Assembly (NCBI GenBank): GCA_029861675.1
Contig: JAOTYV010000021.1
Span: 1 to 28,113 of the forward strand
DNA from: Alphaproteobacteria bacterium
Lineage (GTDB): Bacteria; Pseudomonadota; Alphaproteobacteria; UBA8366
Reading direction: 5' to 3'
DNA: 28,113 nucleotides
Shown here in pieces: positions 1 through 9,202 of this stretch. The position numbers and the translations under genes are program-made. Under the pieces are notes generated by a model. The model saw nothing but the letters and a program-made list of their open reading frames with translations. It did not search any database and had not been told where the DNA came from. Numbering within the stretch: position 1 is the first letter of the stretch; each line of letters opens with the position of its first letter.

Positions 1-950
1 TGGGCCGCCTCTCACCGGGCGGGCTGCTCGGCGGCGCCATGGCGCTCGATGCCGAGGCGGCGCACCGGGTCATCGCGCCTGTCGCCGAGCGATTGGGGCA
101 GACGCCCGAGTGGACGGCGGTGGGCGTGCTGGGCATCGTCGTAGCCAGCATGGTGCGGGCAATCCGGGCGATTTCGGTCGAGCGTGGCCATGATCCCCGA
201 ACCTTCGCCTTGATGGCGCTCGGTGGTGCCGGGCCGTTGCACGTGACGGAAGTCGCGCGGGCGCTTGGTATCGGCGAGGTCATTGTGCCGCCGTCGCCCG
301 GTATCCTGTGCGCGCAGGGGCTCGTCGTTTCGGATTTAAAAGAGGATTTCGTGTCGAGCGGCCGGTATCCGGTAGACCCGGAAGGGCTTGCCGCCGCGGC
401 CGACGCGGCAGGCACCCTTGCGGCGGAGGCGGCGCGTTGGGCGATGGGCGGGGCCGCACAGGCGCTGTCCCATCAGCTGTCGCTCAGTTTCGATATGCGA
501 TACGCCGGTCAGAATTTCGAACTGCCGGTCCCGGTCGGCGAAACGGACGGGATCGGGACGCCGCCAGCGGTTCCGGATACGGCGGCCCTGCGGGGCCTGT
601 TTTTCGGCGTTCATGAACGGAGCTACGGATTCCACAATCCCGAGGACCCGATGGAGATCATCAATATCCGTCTTACCGCGCACGGCCGCTTGCCCAAGCC
701 GCAGCAGCCGATGGAGGATAGCGGCGAGCCGCCGGCGCCAACGCCGGACCACCATCGCCCGGTCTGGTTCGATGCAAGCACCGCGGTCGAGACGCCGGTA
801 TTTGGGCGGTCGGCACTGCGGCCGGGACAACGGATTGAGGGACCCGCCATTATCGAACAGCTCGACACGACCACGGTGGTCTTCCCCGGCGATGCCGCCA
901 CGGTCGATGGGCGGCGCAATCTGATCCTGCGGGTCGGGGTGGCGTCATGA
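1..950 (+). CDS. Hydantoinase/oxoprolinase family protein, A subunit (5'-truncated)
   Basis: This is the C-terminal part of an HyuA-type subunit of the hydantoinase/5-oxoprolinase/acetone carboxylase superfamily, the ATP-dependent subunit that activates a cyclic amide or ketone. The reading frame is open from base 3, so the N-terminal half lies outside the window; about 315 residues remain of a usual 690-700. Visible family features are the ALGGAGPLH glycine-rich segment, the PPSPGILCAQGL segment and the C-terminal stretch ending in an INIRLTAHGRLPKP-like motif. These all have counterparts in the complete A subunit at 2672-4774. Its stop overlaps the start of the B subunit by 4 bp (ATGA), so the two are translationally coupled. 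The substrate cannot be told from sequence. Confidence 0.9.
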   Translation, partial: GRLSPGGLLGGAMALDAEAAHRVIAPVAERLGQTPEWTAVGVLGIVVASMVRAIRAISVERGHDPRTFALMALGGAGPLHVTEVARALGIGEVIVPPSPGILCAQGLVVSDLKEDFVSSGRYPVDPEGLAAAADAAGTLAAEAARWAMGGAAQALSHQLSLSFDMRYAGQNFELPVPVGETDGIGTPPAVPDTAALRGLFFGVHERSYGFHNPEDPMEIINIRLTAHGRLPKPQQPMEDSGEPPAPTPDHHRPVWFDASTAVETPVFGRSALRPGQRIEGPAIIEQLDTTTVVFPGDAATVDGRRNLILRVGVAS

Positions 951-2641
951 CGGCCGCGAAGCTCGATCCGGTTGCGCTGGAAATTCTGTTCAACGCGCTC
1001 CGGTCGGTCACGGACGAGACGTTTATCGCCCTGATGCGCAGCGCGTATTCGACCAACATCAAGGAACGGCGCGACCACTCGACCGCGATTTGCGACCCGC
1101 AAGGGCGCCTCGTGGTGCAGGCGGAGCATTCGCTGCCGATCCATCTGGCGTCGATGATCGGCATGATGGAGAGCCTGCACGCCAAATATCCCGCCGAGAG
1201 AATTCGCGAGGGCGACCTGTTCGTGGCCAACGATCCGCATGTGGCGGGCGGTACCCATCTTCCCGACGTCAACATGGCAATGCCGGTGTTCGAGAACGGC
1301 CGGCTCATCGCCTATGTCTGCAATATCGCGCACCACGCGGATATCGGCGGCATGGTGCCCGGTTCGATGGCGGGCGGGATGTCCGAAATCTATCAGGAAG
1401 GCCTGCGCATTCCGGTAGTCAAACTGTTCGACCGGGGCGACCTGCAGCAGGATTTGTTTGAACTCCTATTGCTCAATGTACGGCTGCCGGAAGAGCGCCG
1501 GGGCGATTACAACGCGCAGATCGCCGCGTGCCGGCTGGTGGTGCGCCGAATGACGGAGCTTGCGGCCCGGCACTCCGCGGACACGCTGCTCGACGCTTTC
1601 GGCGAGATCATTTCGCGCACCGAACGGCGCATGCGGGATGCGATCGCGACCGTTCCGGACGGCGTCTACCGGTTCGAGGATGTCATGGACGACGACGGGT
1701 TCGGCACGGTCGATATTCCAATCCGGCTCGTGGTCCGCGTCGCGGGCGACCGGATCGAGTTCGATTTTGCCGGCACCGCGCCGCAGGTCCGCGGCAATGT
1801 CAACGTGACCATGAACGCCACCCAGGCGTCGGTCTGCTATACGCTGAAAGCGCTGCTCGATCCCGCCGTGCCGAATAATCATGGCGTCCTGGCGGTGTGT
1901 GAAGTCGCCGCGGAGCCCGGCAGCCTGGTGAATTGCGTCGCACCGGCGCCGGTGGCGGCGCGGGCGAATACCTGCCAGCGCATCGTCGATGTCGTTATCG
2001 GCGCGCTGGCCGACGCCTTGCCCGACGCGGTGGTTGGCGCGGCCAACGGCGCCAATACCACCGCGGTGTTCGCCGGGCGCGATCCGCGCAGCGGGACCGA
2101 TTACCTCTATCTCGAAACGCTGGGCGGCGGCTTCGGCGGCCGGGCGAGCCGGGACGGGCGCGACGGCGTGCAGGTCCATATCACCAATACCTCCAATCTG
2201 CCCGTCGAGGCGATCGAGATGGAGTATCCTCTGCGGGTCGAAAGCTATGGATTGGTGGAGGATTCCGGTGGGGCGGGTCGGTATCGCGGCGGCCTGGGTT
2301 TGCGCCGCGTCATCACGCCGGTTGACCATCACTGCACCTTCAATGGGGCTGGAGAGCGGTTTCGCAACGCGCCTTGGGGCATCTTCGGCGGCGGACCGGG
2401 CGGCCGCGGCCGCTTTGTCTTGCGAAACGCTTCGGGCGAGGACGTCCCGTTGCCGATCAAACCGAGCGGGATCGACATTGCGCCGGGCGACAGCATCGTC
2501 GTTGAAACGCCGGGCGCCGGCGGCTACGGTCCACCCCGGGAACGCGATGCGGCCGCAGTGGCGGCGGACCGGCGCAGCGGCAAATTTGGCCCTTCGTGGA
2601 CCGAGGCGCATCGCCCGAACGGCAAAAACGCCAAAGACTAG
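947..2641 (+). CDS. Hydantoinase B/oxoprolinase family protein (first copy)
   Basis: This is a full-length B subunit (564 aa; the family is usually 520-600 aa), partner of the truncated A subunit just upstream. Family motifs include NDPHVAGGTHLPD (about residues 95-107), HHADIGG (about 128-134), EIYQEGLRIP (about 146-155), GGGFGGR (about 393) and the C-terminal GAGGYGPP. The conserved Asp and His residues in the first two are candidate metal or substrate ligands. Known relatives are N-methylhydantoinase, 5-oxoprolinase and acetone or acetophenone carboxylase subunits, and sequence alone does not choose between them. The ATG start lies in an ATGA overlap with the preceding gene, and 30 bp separate it from the next A subunit, so this is one operon. 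Confidence 0.93.
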   Translation: MTAAKLDPVALEILFNALRSVTDETFIALMRSAYSTNIKERRDHSTAICDPQGRLVVQAEHSLPIHLASMIGMMESLHAKYPAERIREGDLFVANDPHVAGGTHLPDVNMAMPVFENGRLIAYVCNIAHHADIGGMVPGSMAGGMSEIYQEGLRIPVVKLFDRGDLQQDLFELLLLNVRLPEERRGDYNAQIAACRLVVRRMTELAARHSADTLLDAFGEIISRTERRMRDAIATVPDGVYRFEDVMDDDGFGTVDIPIRLVVRVAGDRIEFDFAGTAPQVRGNVNVTMNATQASVCYTLKALLDPAVPNNHGVLAVCEVAAEPGSLVNCVAPAPVAARANTCQRIVDVVIGALADALPDAVVGAANGANTTAVFAGRDPRSGTDYLYLETLGGGFGGRASRDGRDGVQVHITNTSNLPVEAIEMEYPLRVESYGLVEDSGGAGRYRGGLGLRRVITPVDHHCTFNGAGERFRNAPWGIFGGGPGGRGRFVLRNASGEDVPLPIKPSGIDIAPGDSIVVETPGAGGYGPPRERDAAAVAADRRSGKFGPSWTEAHRPNGKNAKD

Positions 2642-2671
2642 AATCCATGGATCACAAGGGCACCGAGCTTC

Positions 2672-4774
2672 ATGACCACGCGTGACGCCAACGCTGACCG
2701 GCCGGTGCGGATCGCCGTGGATATCGGCGGAACGTTTACGGATTTGCAGATATTCGACGGCCGGTCGGGCGCCGTGTCGGCCTTCAAGGTGCCGACAACG
2801 CCGGCCGATCCCTCGGATGGTTTCATGAGCGGTATCACCGGCGCGGCGGAACGATTCGGTTTCGCGCTCGACGATGTCGCCCTGGTACTGCACGGCACGA
2901 CGATCGCGACCAATGCGGTGCTGGAGCGCAAACTGCCGCCGGCGGCGCTGCTGACCACCCGCGGCTTCGAGGACGTGCTCGAAATCGGCCGCCACGTCCG
3001 CAAGGACATCTACAGCCTGAAGGCCGAGCCGCGGCCCGTTCTGGTACCACGCCGGCGGCGCTTCGGATTGGCGGAGCGGATCAGGGCCGATGGAAGCGTC
3101 GAGACGCAACTGTCCGGCAATGGTGTCCGCGAAGTCATCGCTGCGATGCGTGCCGGCGACGGGACACCGGTCGAAGCGGTGGCGGTCTGCCTGCTGCACG
3201 CCTATGCCAATCCGGCGCACGAACGCGCGGTGCGGGACATCATCCTGGAGGAATGGCCTGATTTGGCGGTATCGCTGTCCAGCGATATCAGCCCGGAAAT
3301 CCGCGAATTCGAGCGGTCGTCGACGACCGCGCTCAACGCGCTCTTGGTACCGGTGGTGGCGCGTTATCTCGACCGGCTGTCGGAGCGAATGCAGGAGGCC
3401 CGCTTCGATCCGCATCTCTATCTGGTGCAATCGAACGGCGGGCTGGCGACCCCGGGGGTCGCGGGAGCGCAGCCGGTGCGGCTGCTGCTGTCCGGACCGT
3501 CCGGCGGCGCGATGGCGGTGACCCAGTTGGCGGCAGAGGTGGAGGAGCCAAATCTCGTTGGCGTGGATATGGGCGGTACCAGTTTCGATGTGTGCGTCGT
3601 GCGGGACGGCACGAGTTCGGTGGTCACCGAGGGCGACATCGACGGGCTGCCGGTACGGCTGCCGATGATGGAAATCCGCACCGTTGGCGCCGGCGGCGGT
3701 TCGATCGCCTGGATCGATCCCGGCGGCGCCTTGCATGTCGGGCCGCGCAGCGCCGGCGCCAGTCCGGGGCCGGTCTGTTACGGCCAGGGCGGCGAAGAAC
3801 CGGCGGTCACCGACGCCAATGTCGCGCTGGGCCGGATCGACCCGGACTTCTTTCTGGGCGGTGCCATGCGGTTGGATGGGTCCGCGGCGGAGCAGGCGAT
3901 CGCGAGAAGGATCGGCACGCCGCTCGGGCTGACGATGGAGGCGGCGGCCGAAGGCATGCTGTCGGTGGCGACCGCGAATATGGCGGCGGCGATCAAATTG
4001 AGCCTGTTCGAAAAGGGGCTCGACCCGCGCGACTTCGCGCTGGCGTCGTTCGGCGGGGCGGGCGGCCTTCACGCGATCGCCCTTGCCGAGGAACTGAGCA
4101 TGGACCGCGTCGTATTTCCGCGCGATCCGGGCACCTTGTCCGCCTACGGTATCTTATTCTCCGATATCACCCATGATCTGGCGCGGTCGCGCCTGGTGCC
4201 TGCGCTGCCGGAATCGCTGCCGGTGTTGCGGGATCTGCTGGACGGTTTGATGGCCGATGGCGCGGGTTTGCTCGACCGCGACGAGATCGCGCCGGAAGAC
4301 CGGGATTTTTCGGTCGCCGCGGATATGCGCTATCGCGGCCAGGCCTTCGAACTGCTGGTGCCGTGGGCCGGGGCGGAAATCAGTTCGGCGGGGCTGGATC
4401 GGCTGATCCAGGATTTCCACGACCAGCACCTCAAGCAGTTTGCCTATAACGAGCCCGGCGGTCCGGTGGAAATCGTGACGGTGCGGGTAACCGCGATCGG
4501 CCGGCTGCCGAAACCGCGGTTGCGGGCCTTCGAGAGCCGGGGCGAGCCGGCGCCCAAGGCACATCGCCGGATTTATCTGGACGGCGGTTGGCGGGAAACG
4601 CCGATTTATGACCGGGACGCCCTATCCATGGAAGCGCCGGTCCCGGGCCCGGCGATCGTCGAGGAGGAATACACCACGATTCTGGTCGCCGACGGCTGGT
4701 CGATCGCGCCGGGCAAGACCGGCGATCTGATTGCCCGCCGGCAGTCCGGCCAGCACGGGGAAAATGCAGAATGA
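2672..4774 (+). CDS. Hydantoinase/oxoprolinase family protein, A subunit (complete, second copy)
   Basis: This is a complete 700-aa HyuA-type subunit. The N-terminal domain carries the actin-like ATPase phosphate-1 motif DIGGTFTD (residues 17-24) and HGTTIATNAVLER (about 73-85). The central ATPase domain has GVDMGGTSFDV (about 296-306), and the C-terminal domain ends with a TVRVTAIGRLPKP-like motif. The family couples ATP hydrolysis to ring opening of hydantoins or 5-oxoproline, or to ketone carboxylation, always with a B subunit. The B partner follows with a 4-bp ATGA overlap. The ribosome binding site is weak (AAGG about 15 bases upstream), so expression may depend on read-through from the preceding pair. 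No truncation or frameshift is seen. Confidence 0.94.
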   Translation: MTTRDANADRPVRIAVDIGGTFTDLQIFDGRSGAVSAFKVPTTPADPSDGFMSGITGAAERFGFALDDVALVLHGTTIATNAVLERKLPPAALLTTRGFEDVLEIGRHVRKDIYSLKAEPRPVLVPRRRRFGLAERIRADGSVETQLSGNGVREVIAAMRAGDGTPVEAVAVCLLHAYANPAHERAVRDIILEEWPDLAVSLSSDISPEIREFERSSTTALNALLVPVVARYLDRLSERMQEARFDPHLYLVQSNGGLATPGVAGAQPVRLLLSGPSGGAMAVTQLAAEVEEPNLVGVDMGGTSFDVCVVRDGTSSVVTEGDIDGLPVRLPMMEIRTVGAGGGSIAWIDPGGALHVGPRSAGASPGPVCYGQGGEEPAVTDANVALGRIDPDFFLGGAMRLDGSAAEQAIARRIGTPLGLTMEAAAEGMLSVATANMAAAIKLSLFEKGLDPRDFALASFGGAGGLHAIALAEELSMDRVVFPRDPGTLSAYGILFSDITHDLARSRLVPALPESLPVLRDLLDGLMADGAGLLDRDEIAPEDRDFSVAADMRYRGQAFELLVPWAGAEISSAGLDRLIQDFHDQHLKQFAYNEPGGPVEIVTVRVTAIGRLPKPRLRAFESRGEPAPKAHRRIYLDGGWRETPIYDRDALSMEAPVPGPAIVEEEYTTILVADGWSIAPGKTGDLIARRQSGQHGENAE

Positions 4775-6453
4775 CCGATGTAGACCCGATCCAGCTTGAA
4801 ATCATCCGCAACGCGCTGGTTGCGGCGTCGGAGCAAATGAGTGTCACCATCTGGCGCACCAGCCGATCGACGGTGATCCGCGAAATGCTCGATTATTCAA
4901 CGGCGATCTTCGACGCCGAGGGGCGCAATATCGCCCAGGCGACGCGAATTCCCGTGCATCTCAATTCAATGGCGACCTGCCTTGAGGATGTTCTTCAAGG
5001 ACACGTTCCCCTGTCCGAGTGGCATGAAGGTGACGTGATCGTCACCAACGACCCGTATTGTGGCGGCCAGCATCTGCCGGACATTCTGGCGTTCCGGCCG
5101 GTCTATGTGGATGGCGCGGTGATCGCGATCGTCGGCGCGCTGTGCCACCATATCGATGTCGGCGGGGGCGCGCCCGGCAGTTACGACCCGATGGCGACCG
5201 AAATCTATCAGGAAGGCCTGCGCATCCAGCCGCTCAAACTCTATGACGGCGGCCGGCGCAACGAGGCGGTATTCGGGCTGATCCTCAATAACAGCCGCGA
5301 GCGGGAAAAACTGGCCGGGGATCTGGCGTCGCAAATGGCGGCGCTGGAAATCGGCGCCGCGGAGTTGACCCGGATTGCGCGGCGCTATGGCGTCGAGCCG
5401 CTGCGCGCGGCCACCGAACGGATCATGGATCAGTCGGAGCACGCGATGCGGGCCGCGCTGCGGGCGATGCCCGACGGCGTGTATGAATTCCAAGACGTCG
5501 TCGACGATGACGGATTCAGCGACCGGCCCTTGCCGATCCGGGTGGCCCTGACCATTGAGGGGGATCGGGCGGTCGTCGACTTCACCGGCTCCAGCCCGCA
5601 GGCGCGCGGTTCCGTCAATTGCACGCTCAATATGTCGAAGTCGGCGGTCTATTTTGCGGTGATGAGCGCGGCGGGGGGCGAGTTCGCCGCGAATTCCGGC
5701 TGCTACCGGCCGATCGATCTTATCGCTCCCGCAGGCTCGGTCGTAAACTGCCGCCATCCGGCGCCGGTCGTCAACCGGATGCTGACCGGCCATCGTATCG
5801 TCAACGCGGTGATGGGAGCGATGGCGCAGGCGGTGCCGGACCGGATCCCGGCGGCCTATTACGGTGTCAGCTACGTCTACTCGGTCGGCATGCAAAAGTC
5901 CGATGGCGCCTCCGATGTCTATCTTGAAATCGAGGTCGGCGGTTGGGGCGCGCATCCCGATGAGGATGGCGCCAATGCGTTTTCCGCGGGCTTCCACAAT
6001 CTCGCCAATTCCCCGCTGGAAATGGTCGAAAGCAGCCATGCGGTGACCTTCAGCGGCTACGGGCTGATGCCCGATTCCGGCGGCGCCGGGCAAACACGGG
6101 GCGGCTTGGGTCTCTATCGGGAGTTTCGGCTCGAGGCGGCGGACGGCGTGCTGGCGACCAGTTTCGAGCGGTTTCGCCACCCGCCTTACGGTCTCAACGG
6201 CGGGCATCCGGCGCGGGTCGGCCGGCTGACGATACGGCGCAATGGGCAAACTCGGGAGCCGGGTTCGAAACTGTCGGGCCTCGAATTGCGCCAAGGCGAT
6301 GTGGTCCGGCTGGAGACGTCCGGCGGCGGCGGGTTTGGCGACCCGAAGGCGCGGCCCCGCGCGGCGGTGGCGCGGGATCTGGCGGACGGCTACATTTCCG
6401 AGCGGGCCGCGTGCGAGGTGTATGGCCTCGAACCCGGTAGAGAATCGACCTAA
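4771..6453 (+). CDS. Hydantoinase B/oxoprolinase family protein (second copy)
   Basis: This is a 560-aa B subunit paired with the A subunit just upstream through an ATGA overlap; a purine-rich GGGGAAAA stretch lies before the start. Motifs match the first B copy: NDPYCGGQHLPD (about residues 93-104), CHHIDVGGGAPGS, EIYQEGLRI and the C-terminal SGGGGFGDPKA. The two B copies are clearly paralogous but diverged, so they probably act on different substrates or form two distinct AB enzymes rather than being a recent duplication. This is the last gene of the operon; the next gene converges on it from the other strand across a 257-bp gap. Confidence 0.93.
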   Translation: MTDVDPIQLEIIRNALVAASEQMSVTIWRTSRSTVIREMLDYSTAIFDAEGRNIAQATRIPVHLNSMATCLEDVLQGHVPLSEWHEGDVIVTNDPYCGGQHLPDILAFRPVYVDGAVIAIVGALCHHIDVGGGAPGSYDPMATEIYQEGLRIQPLKLYDGGRRNEAVFGLILNNSREREKLAGDLASQMAALEIGAAELTRIARRYGVEPLRAATERIMDQSEHAMRAALRAMPDGVYEFQDVVDDDGFSDRPLPIRVALTIEGDRAVVDFTGSSPQARGSVNCTLNMSKSAVYFAVMSAAGGEFAANSGCYRPIDLIAPAGSVVNCRHPAPVVNRMLTGHRIVNAVMGAMAQAVPDRIPAAYYGVSYVYSVGMQKSDGASDVYLEIEVGGWGAHPDEDGANAFSAGFHNLANSPLEMVESSHAVTFSGYGLMPDSGGAGQTRGGLGLYREFRLEAADGVLATSFERFRHPPYGLNGGHPARVGRLTIRRNGQTREPGSKLSGLELRQGDVVRLETSGGGGFGDPKARPRAAVARDLADGYISERAACEVYGLEPGREST

Positions 6454-6710
6454 ATCCGCCGGTTTTCGCCACATCAATTGGAAAATTTACCGGAAAAGGG
6501 TCGAAATAAGGCGATCCGGCGTATTTTTATAAAAACTCTGTTAACCCTTTGGCTCTAGGGTGTGTGTATGGCGGATGTCGCCTCGTTGACGACCGGGATA
6601 AATCGCGTGGGCAGGCGGGATGAATCAGGGATTGTCGGCGGGCGCTCCGCCATTTCCTTTTGTCTGCCGCTTGGCAGAATTCGGCCGAAAGGCCGGATTT
6701 CCGGGACCGT
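6454..6710. other. Convergent intergenic region with palindrome and tandem hairpins
   Basis: This is the non-coding gap between the hydantoinase operon (+) and the dioxygenase gene (-). It contains an AT-rich perfect 12-bp palindrome, TTTTTATAAAAA, at 6524-6535. It also has two adjacent stem-loops near the dioxygenase stop, listed separately. No convincing gene is seen. Confidence 0.5.
6663..6695. terminator. Tandem hairpins, candidate terminator region
   Basis: Two short perfect stem-loops sit side by side. One is TCTGCC/GGCAGA with a 4-base loop (6663-6678). The other is CGGCC/GGCCG with a GAAA tetraloop (6682-6695). They follow the dioxygenase stop on the minus strand and lie between convergent genes, which suits transcription termination. 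There is no clear uridine tract, so intrinsic termination is uncertain. Confidence 0.3.
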
Positions 6711-7550
6711 TCAGACCATATCCACATAATGCGGCTGGGGCCGGTTGTACAGATCCTCGTAGTGGACCAGGGTCGGTTCGCCGAGCGCGCAGGGCGCGCC
6801 GTCGCGGAAGGCCCATTCGCCGCGATCGCATTTGTCCGCCGAAACATAGCCGTTGATGTAGAGCCGGCGGTCGCTGCCGGTGGTGTTCGGTCCCGATCCA
6901 TGCAGGATAAAAAGGTTCCAGATGGCGACGTCGCCGGGCGCCATTTCGATCGTGACCGCCTCGGCCGGGTCGAGGCCAAGCGCCCGCAAATCGCACTCTT
7001 CCATAGACCGGTCCATGATCCGGCGTTCGCCGGGCAGGCTGAACGATCCGCGCAAATGGCTGCCGGGATAAAACGTCATGGCGCCGTTCGCCGCGTGCTG
7101 CGGGTCGATGGCGATGCCCGTCTGGATGAAGCTGGAAGCCGGATCGCGATACGCCTCGCGGGGACGGCGAAACCAGATGTCCTGGTGGTAACCGAAGCTG
7201 GTTTGGGCGGCGCCCGGCTGCTTCCAATGCATCTGATTGATGATCTGTTTCAGCGACGTGCCGATCAGCGGGGCCAGGACATCATGCAGCCGGCGGTCCA
7301 GCCGGATGCGGTTCAGCGTCTCGTCGAAATAGGAGGGCCATTGAACGAGCCGAACCTGCTTGCCGATCGACGGATCCTGGCTCAATTGGAAGAAGACGTT
7401 CTGATGACGGAAGCTGGTCCGGTATGCCAACGCCCGTGTCTTTACCCGGTCGAACGCGGCGGCCGCCTCGGCAATTTCGTCCTCCCTGAAGACGCCGCGG
7501 ATCACGGCAAATCCATGCTGATGAAAATTGTCGATATAGCCCCGGTTCAT
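6711..7550 (-). CDS. Phytanoyl-CoA dioxygenase (PhyH) family protein
   Basis: This is a non-heme Fe(II)/2-oxoglutarate-dependent oxygenase of the PhyH family, 279 aa from the ATG at 7550. The double-stranded beta-helix carries the iron triad: H122 and D124 in the motif YHQD, and distal H217 in LHGSGPNTTG. An Arg at 228 or 229 is positioned to bind 2-oxoglutarate. Asp at position 124 argues for hydroxylation; carrier-protein halogenases of this fold have Ala or Gly there. An in-frame ATG 84 bases upstream exists, but the stretch it adds looks non-native, and the chosen start has a GGATGAGG sequence just before it. It is divergent from the adenylating enzyme and ACP genes, which suggests, but does not prove, action on the same substrate. 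Confidence 0.88.
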   Translation of the reverse strand: MNRGYIDNFHQHGFAVIRGVFREDEIAEAAAAFDRVKTRALAYRTSFRHQNVFFQLSQDPSIGKQVRLVQWPSYFDETLNRIRLDRRLHDVLAPLIGTSLKQIINQMHWKQPGAAQTSFGYHQDIWFRRPREAYRDPASSFIQTGIAIDPQHAANGAMTFYPGSHLRGSFSLPGERRIMDRSMEECDLRALGLDPAEAVTIEMAPGDVAIWNLFILHGSGPNTTGSDRRLYINGYVSADKCDRGEWAFRDGAPCALGEPTLVHYEDLYNRPQPHYVDMV

Positions 7551-7705
7551 CGCCTCATCCGTCTTCAAGGACCTATAAGAGTGACGCCCTCGATACAATA
7601 TTAAGGAAGGATCGCGGCCCGGCGAATGGCGCATTTGGACAGGCGGATGCTCCGGTCGGGTAGGGTGCGCTATACCGAAGGTGAGTCCTCGACTACTCTC
7701 CCGGC

Positions 7706-9181
7706 ATGAGCATCACCATGGATTTCGGCGCGTTGGGTTCGGTCACCGATTTGCGCCAGGGAACACGATGGACCGCGGCGGATCTGGCGCGCGCATCGGC
7801 GCATAGCGCGGCGGTCGTGCGCCCATTGGTTACGCCCGACCGGCCGCATGTGGTCATTGCCCATGGCGGCACGCCGATGTTCCTTGCCGATCTCTTCGGT
7901 GTCTGGGAAGCGGGCGGGTGTGCCGTTTGCGTGAACCCCGGCCTTACCGTCAGTGAAATGTCGGTCATCGGAGAATTCCTGAACCCGGCCGCCGTCTTGA
8001 TCGGCGACGAGGATGGCCCTGTGGTTCCCGACGGTGTGCCATGTCTGAATTCCGTGCGCGAGAAGATAAATAAAAATAGTGGCTTGGGTGGCAATCTTCG
8101 TACGCTGGATGATCCGGCGCTCATCCTCTTTACCTCCGGGACCAGCGGCGCGCCGAAGGGGGTTGTCCATAGTCTGCGATCGCTGTTCGCCCGTATTGGT
8201 TTGAACCGCGCGCATATGGGCGATGGCAGTTTGGCGCGATCGCTCTGCGTTCTGCCGACCCACTTCGGACACGGCCTGATCGGCAACTGTCTGACGCCGC
8301 TATTCGCCGGCGGCGACCTGTTGCTGTGGTCGGCGGTATCGTTGAAGGAGACGGCCGAGTTGGGCGCAACGCTGGCCGCGCACGATGTCACCTTCATGAG
8401 CGCGGTTCCTGCATTTTGGCGGATGGCGCTGCGGCTGTCGGATGCGCCGCCGCGGCCTTGCCTGCAGCGTGTCCATATCGGCTCGGCACCCTTGTCATCG
8501 GCGCTCTGGCAAGATATCGCGCAATGGGCCGGCACGGACAGCGTGGTCAATATGTACGGCATAACCGAAACCGCGAATTGGGTCGCCGGGGCGTCGCTGG
8601 CCGATGCGCCGCCCGAAGACGGGCTGATCGGCACGATGTGGGGCGGTTGCGCCGCGGTCCTGGCGGAAGACGGAACACTGCGCAGCCGGGGCGAGGGGGA
8701 GATCTTGTTGCAAACCCCGTCTCTTATGCTGGGCTACCACGCGCGGCCCGATCTGACGGAGCCGGTTCTCCGGAACGGCTGGTACCATACCGGCGATACT
8801 GGTCAAATCGATGGCGACGGCAGGATCAGGCTTATCGGGCGGCGAAAGTCGGAGATCAACAAGGCCGGTATGAAGGTGCACCCGGAGGAGGTGGATTTGC
8901 TGCTCGAACGTCATCCCGGTGTGGCCGAAGCCTGCTGCTTCGGCGTGCCCGATGAGGTTAGCGGCGAAATCGTCGGCGTCGTGGTGGCGCTCGTGGCCAC
9001 TAAAACGGATGGCCAGCCAGCGCCCACGATCGCGGACTTGCGCGATTGGTGCCGCGCCCGTATCAAGGCCGAATGTGTGCCGGACCGTTGGTTCACGCTT
9101 GCCGAAATTCCCAAGACCGACCGCGGCAAGGTAAACCGGGATACGGTGCGCGATCGTTGTTTGCGGCAAGGGCCGGGCTGA
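7706..9181 (+). CDS. Class I adenylate-forming enzyme (AMP-dependent acyl/amino acid synthetase)
   Basis: This is a 491-aa ANL-superfamily enzyme that would activate a carboxylic acid as its acyl-adenylate and transfer it to a thiol. Core motifs are present in order: the P-loop LFTSGTSGAPKG (about residue 140), NMYGITET (about 281), WYHTGDTG (about 358), the hinge region GRRKSEINKAGMKVHPEEV, and the C-terminal catalytic lysine in PKTDRGKVNR (about 470). It is somewhat shorter than acyl-CoA synthetases of 520-560 aa. The ACP gene begins within 22 bases of its stop, which suggests that the acceptor is the ACP rather than CoA. The N-terminal start is uncertain; an alternative ATG lies four codons downstream and neither has a strong ribosome binding site. 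Confidence 0.9.
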   Translation: MSITMDFGALGSVTDLRQGTRWTAADLARASAHSAAVVRPLVTPDRPHVVIAHGGTPMFLADLFGVWEAGGCAVCVNPGLTVSEMSVIGEFLNPAAVLIGDEDGPVVPDGVPCLNSVREKINKNSGLGGNLRTLDDPALILFTSGTSGAPKGVVHSLRSLFARIGLNRAHMGDGSLARSLCVLPTHFGHGLIGNCLTPLFAGGDLLLWSAVSLKETAELGATLAAHDVTFMSAVPAFWRMALRLSDAPPRPCLQRVHIGSAPLSSALWQDIAQWAGTDSVVNMYGITETANWVAGASLADAPPEDGLIGTMWGGCAAVLAEDGTLRSRGEGEILLQTPSLMLGYHARPDLTEPVLRNGWYHTGDTGQIDGDGRIRLIGRRKSEINKAGMKVHPEEVDLLLERHPGVAEACCFGVPDEVSGEIVGVVVALVATKTDGQPAPTIADLRDWCRARIKAECVPDRWFTLAEIPKTDRGKVNRDTVRDRCLRQGPG

Positions 9182-9202
9182 GTGGGCGGGAAGGGCATTG
9201 CG

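Noticed and set aside
1466..4072. Long minus-strand open frame opposite the hydantoinase genes
   Set aside because: It is rich in Arg, His and Pro, has no family features, and lies antisense to clearly conserved genes in GC-rich DNA, so it is a shadow frame.
4966..6477. 503-codon minus-strand frame opposite the second B subunit
   Set aside because: It has shadow composition and overlaps a gene with intact family motifs.
6524..6535. TTTTTATAAAAA palindrome as an operator or terminator
   Set aside because: A 12-bp A/T palindrome arises easily by chance and no gene is positioned for it to control; kept only as a note.
6711..7550. PhyH-family protein as a halogenase
   Set aside because: Carrier-protein halogenases of this fold lack the metal-binding carboxylate; here D124 is present in YHQD, which points to hydroxylation.
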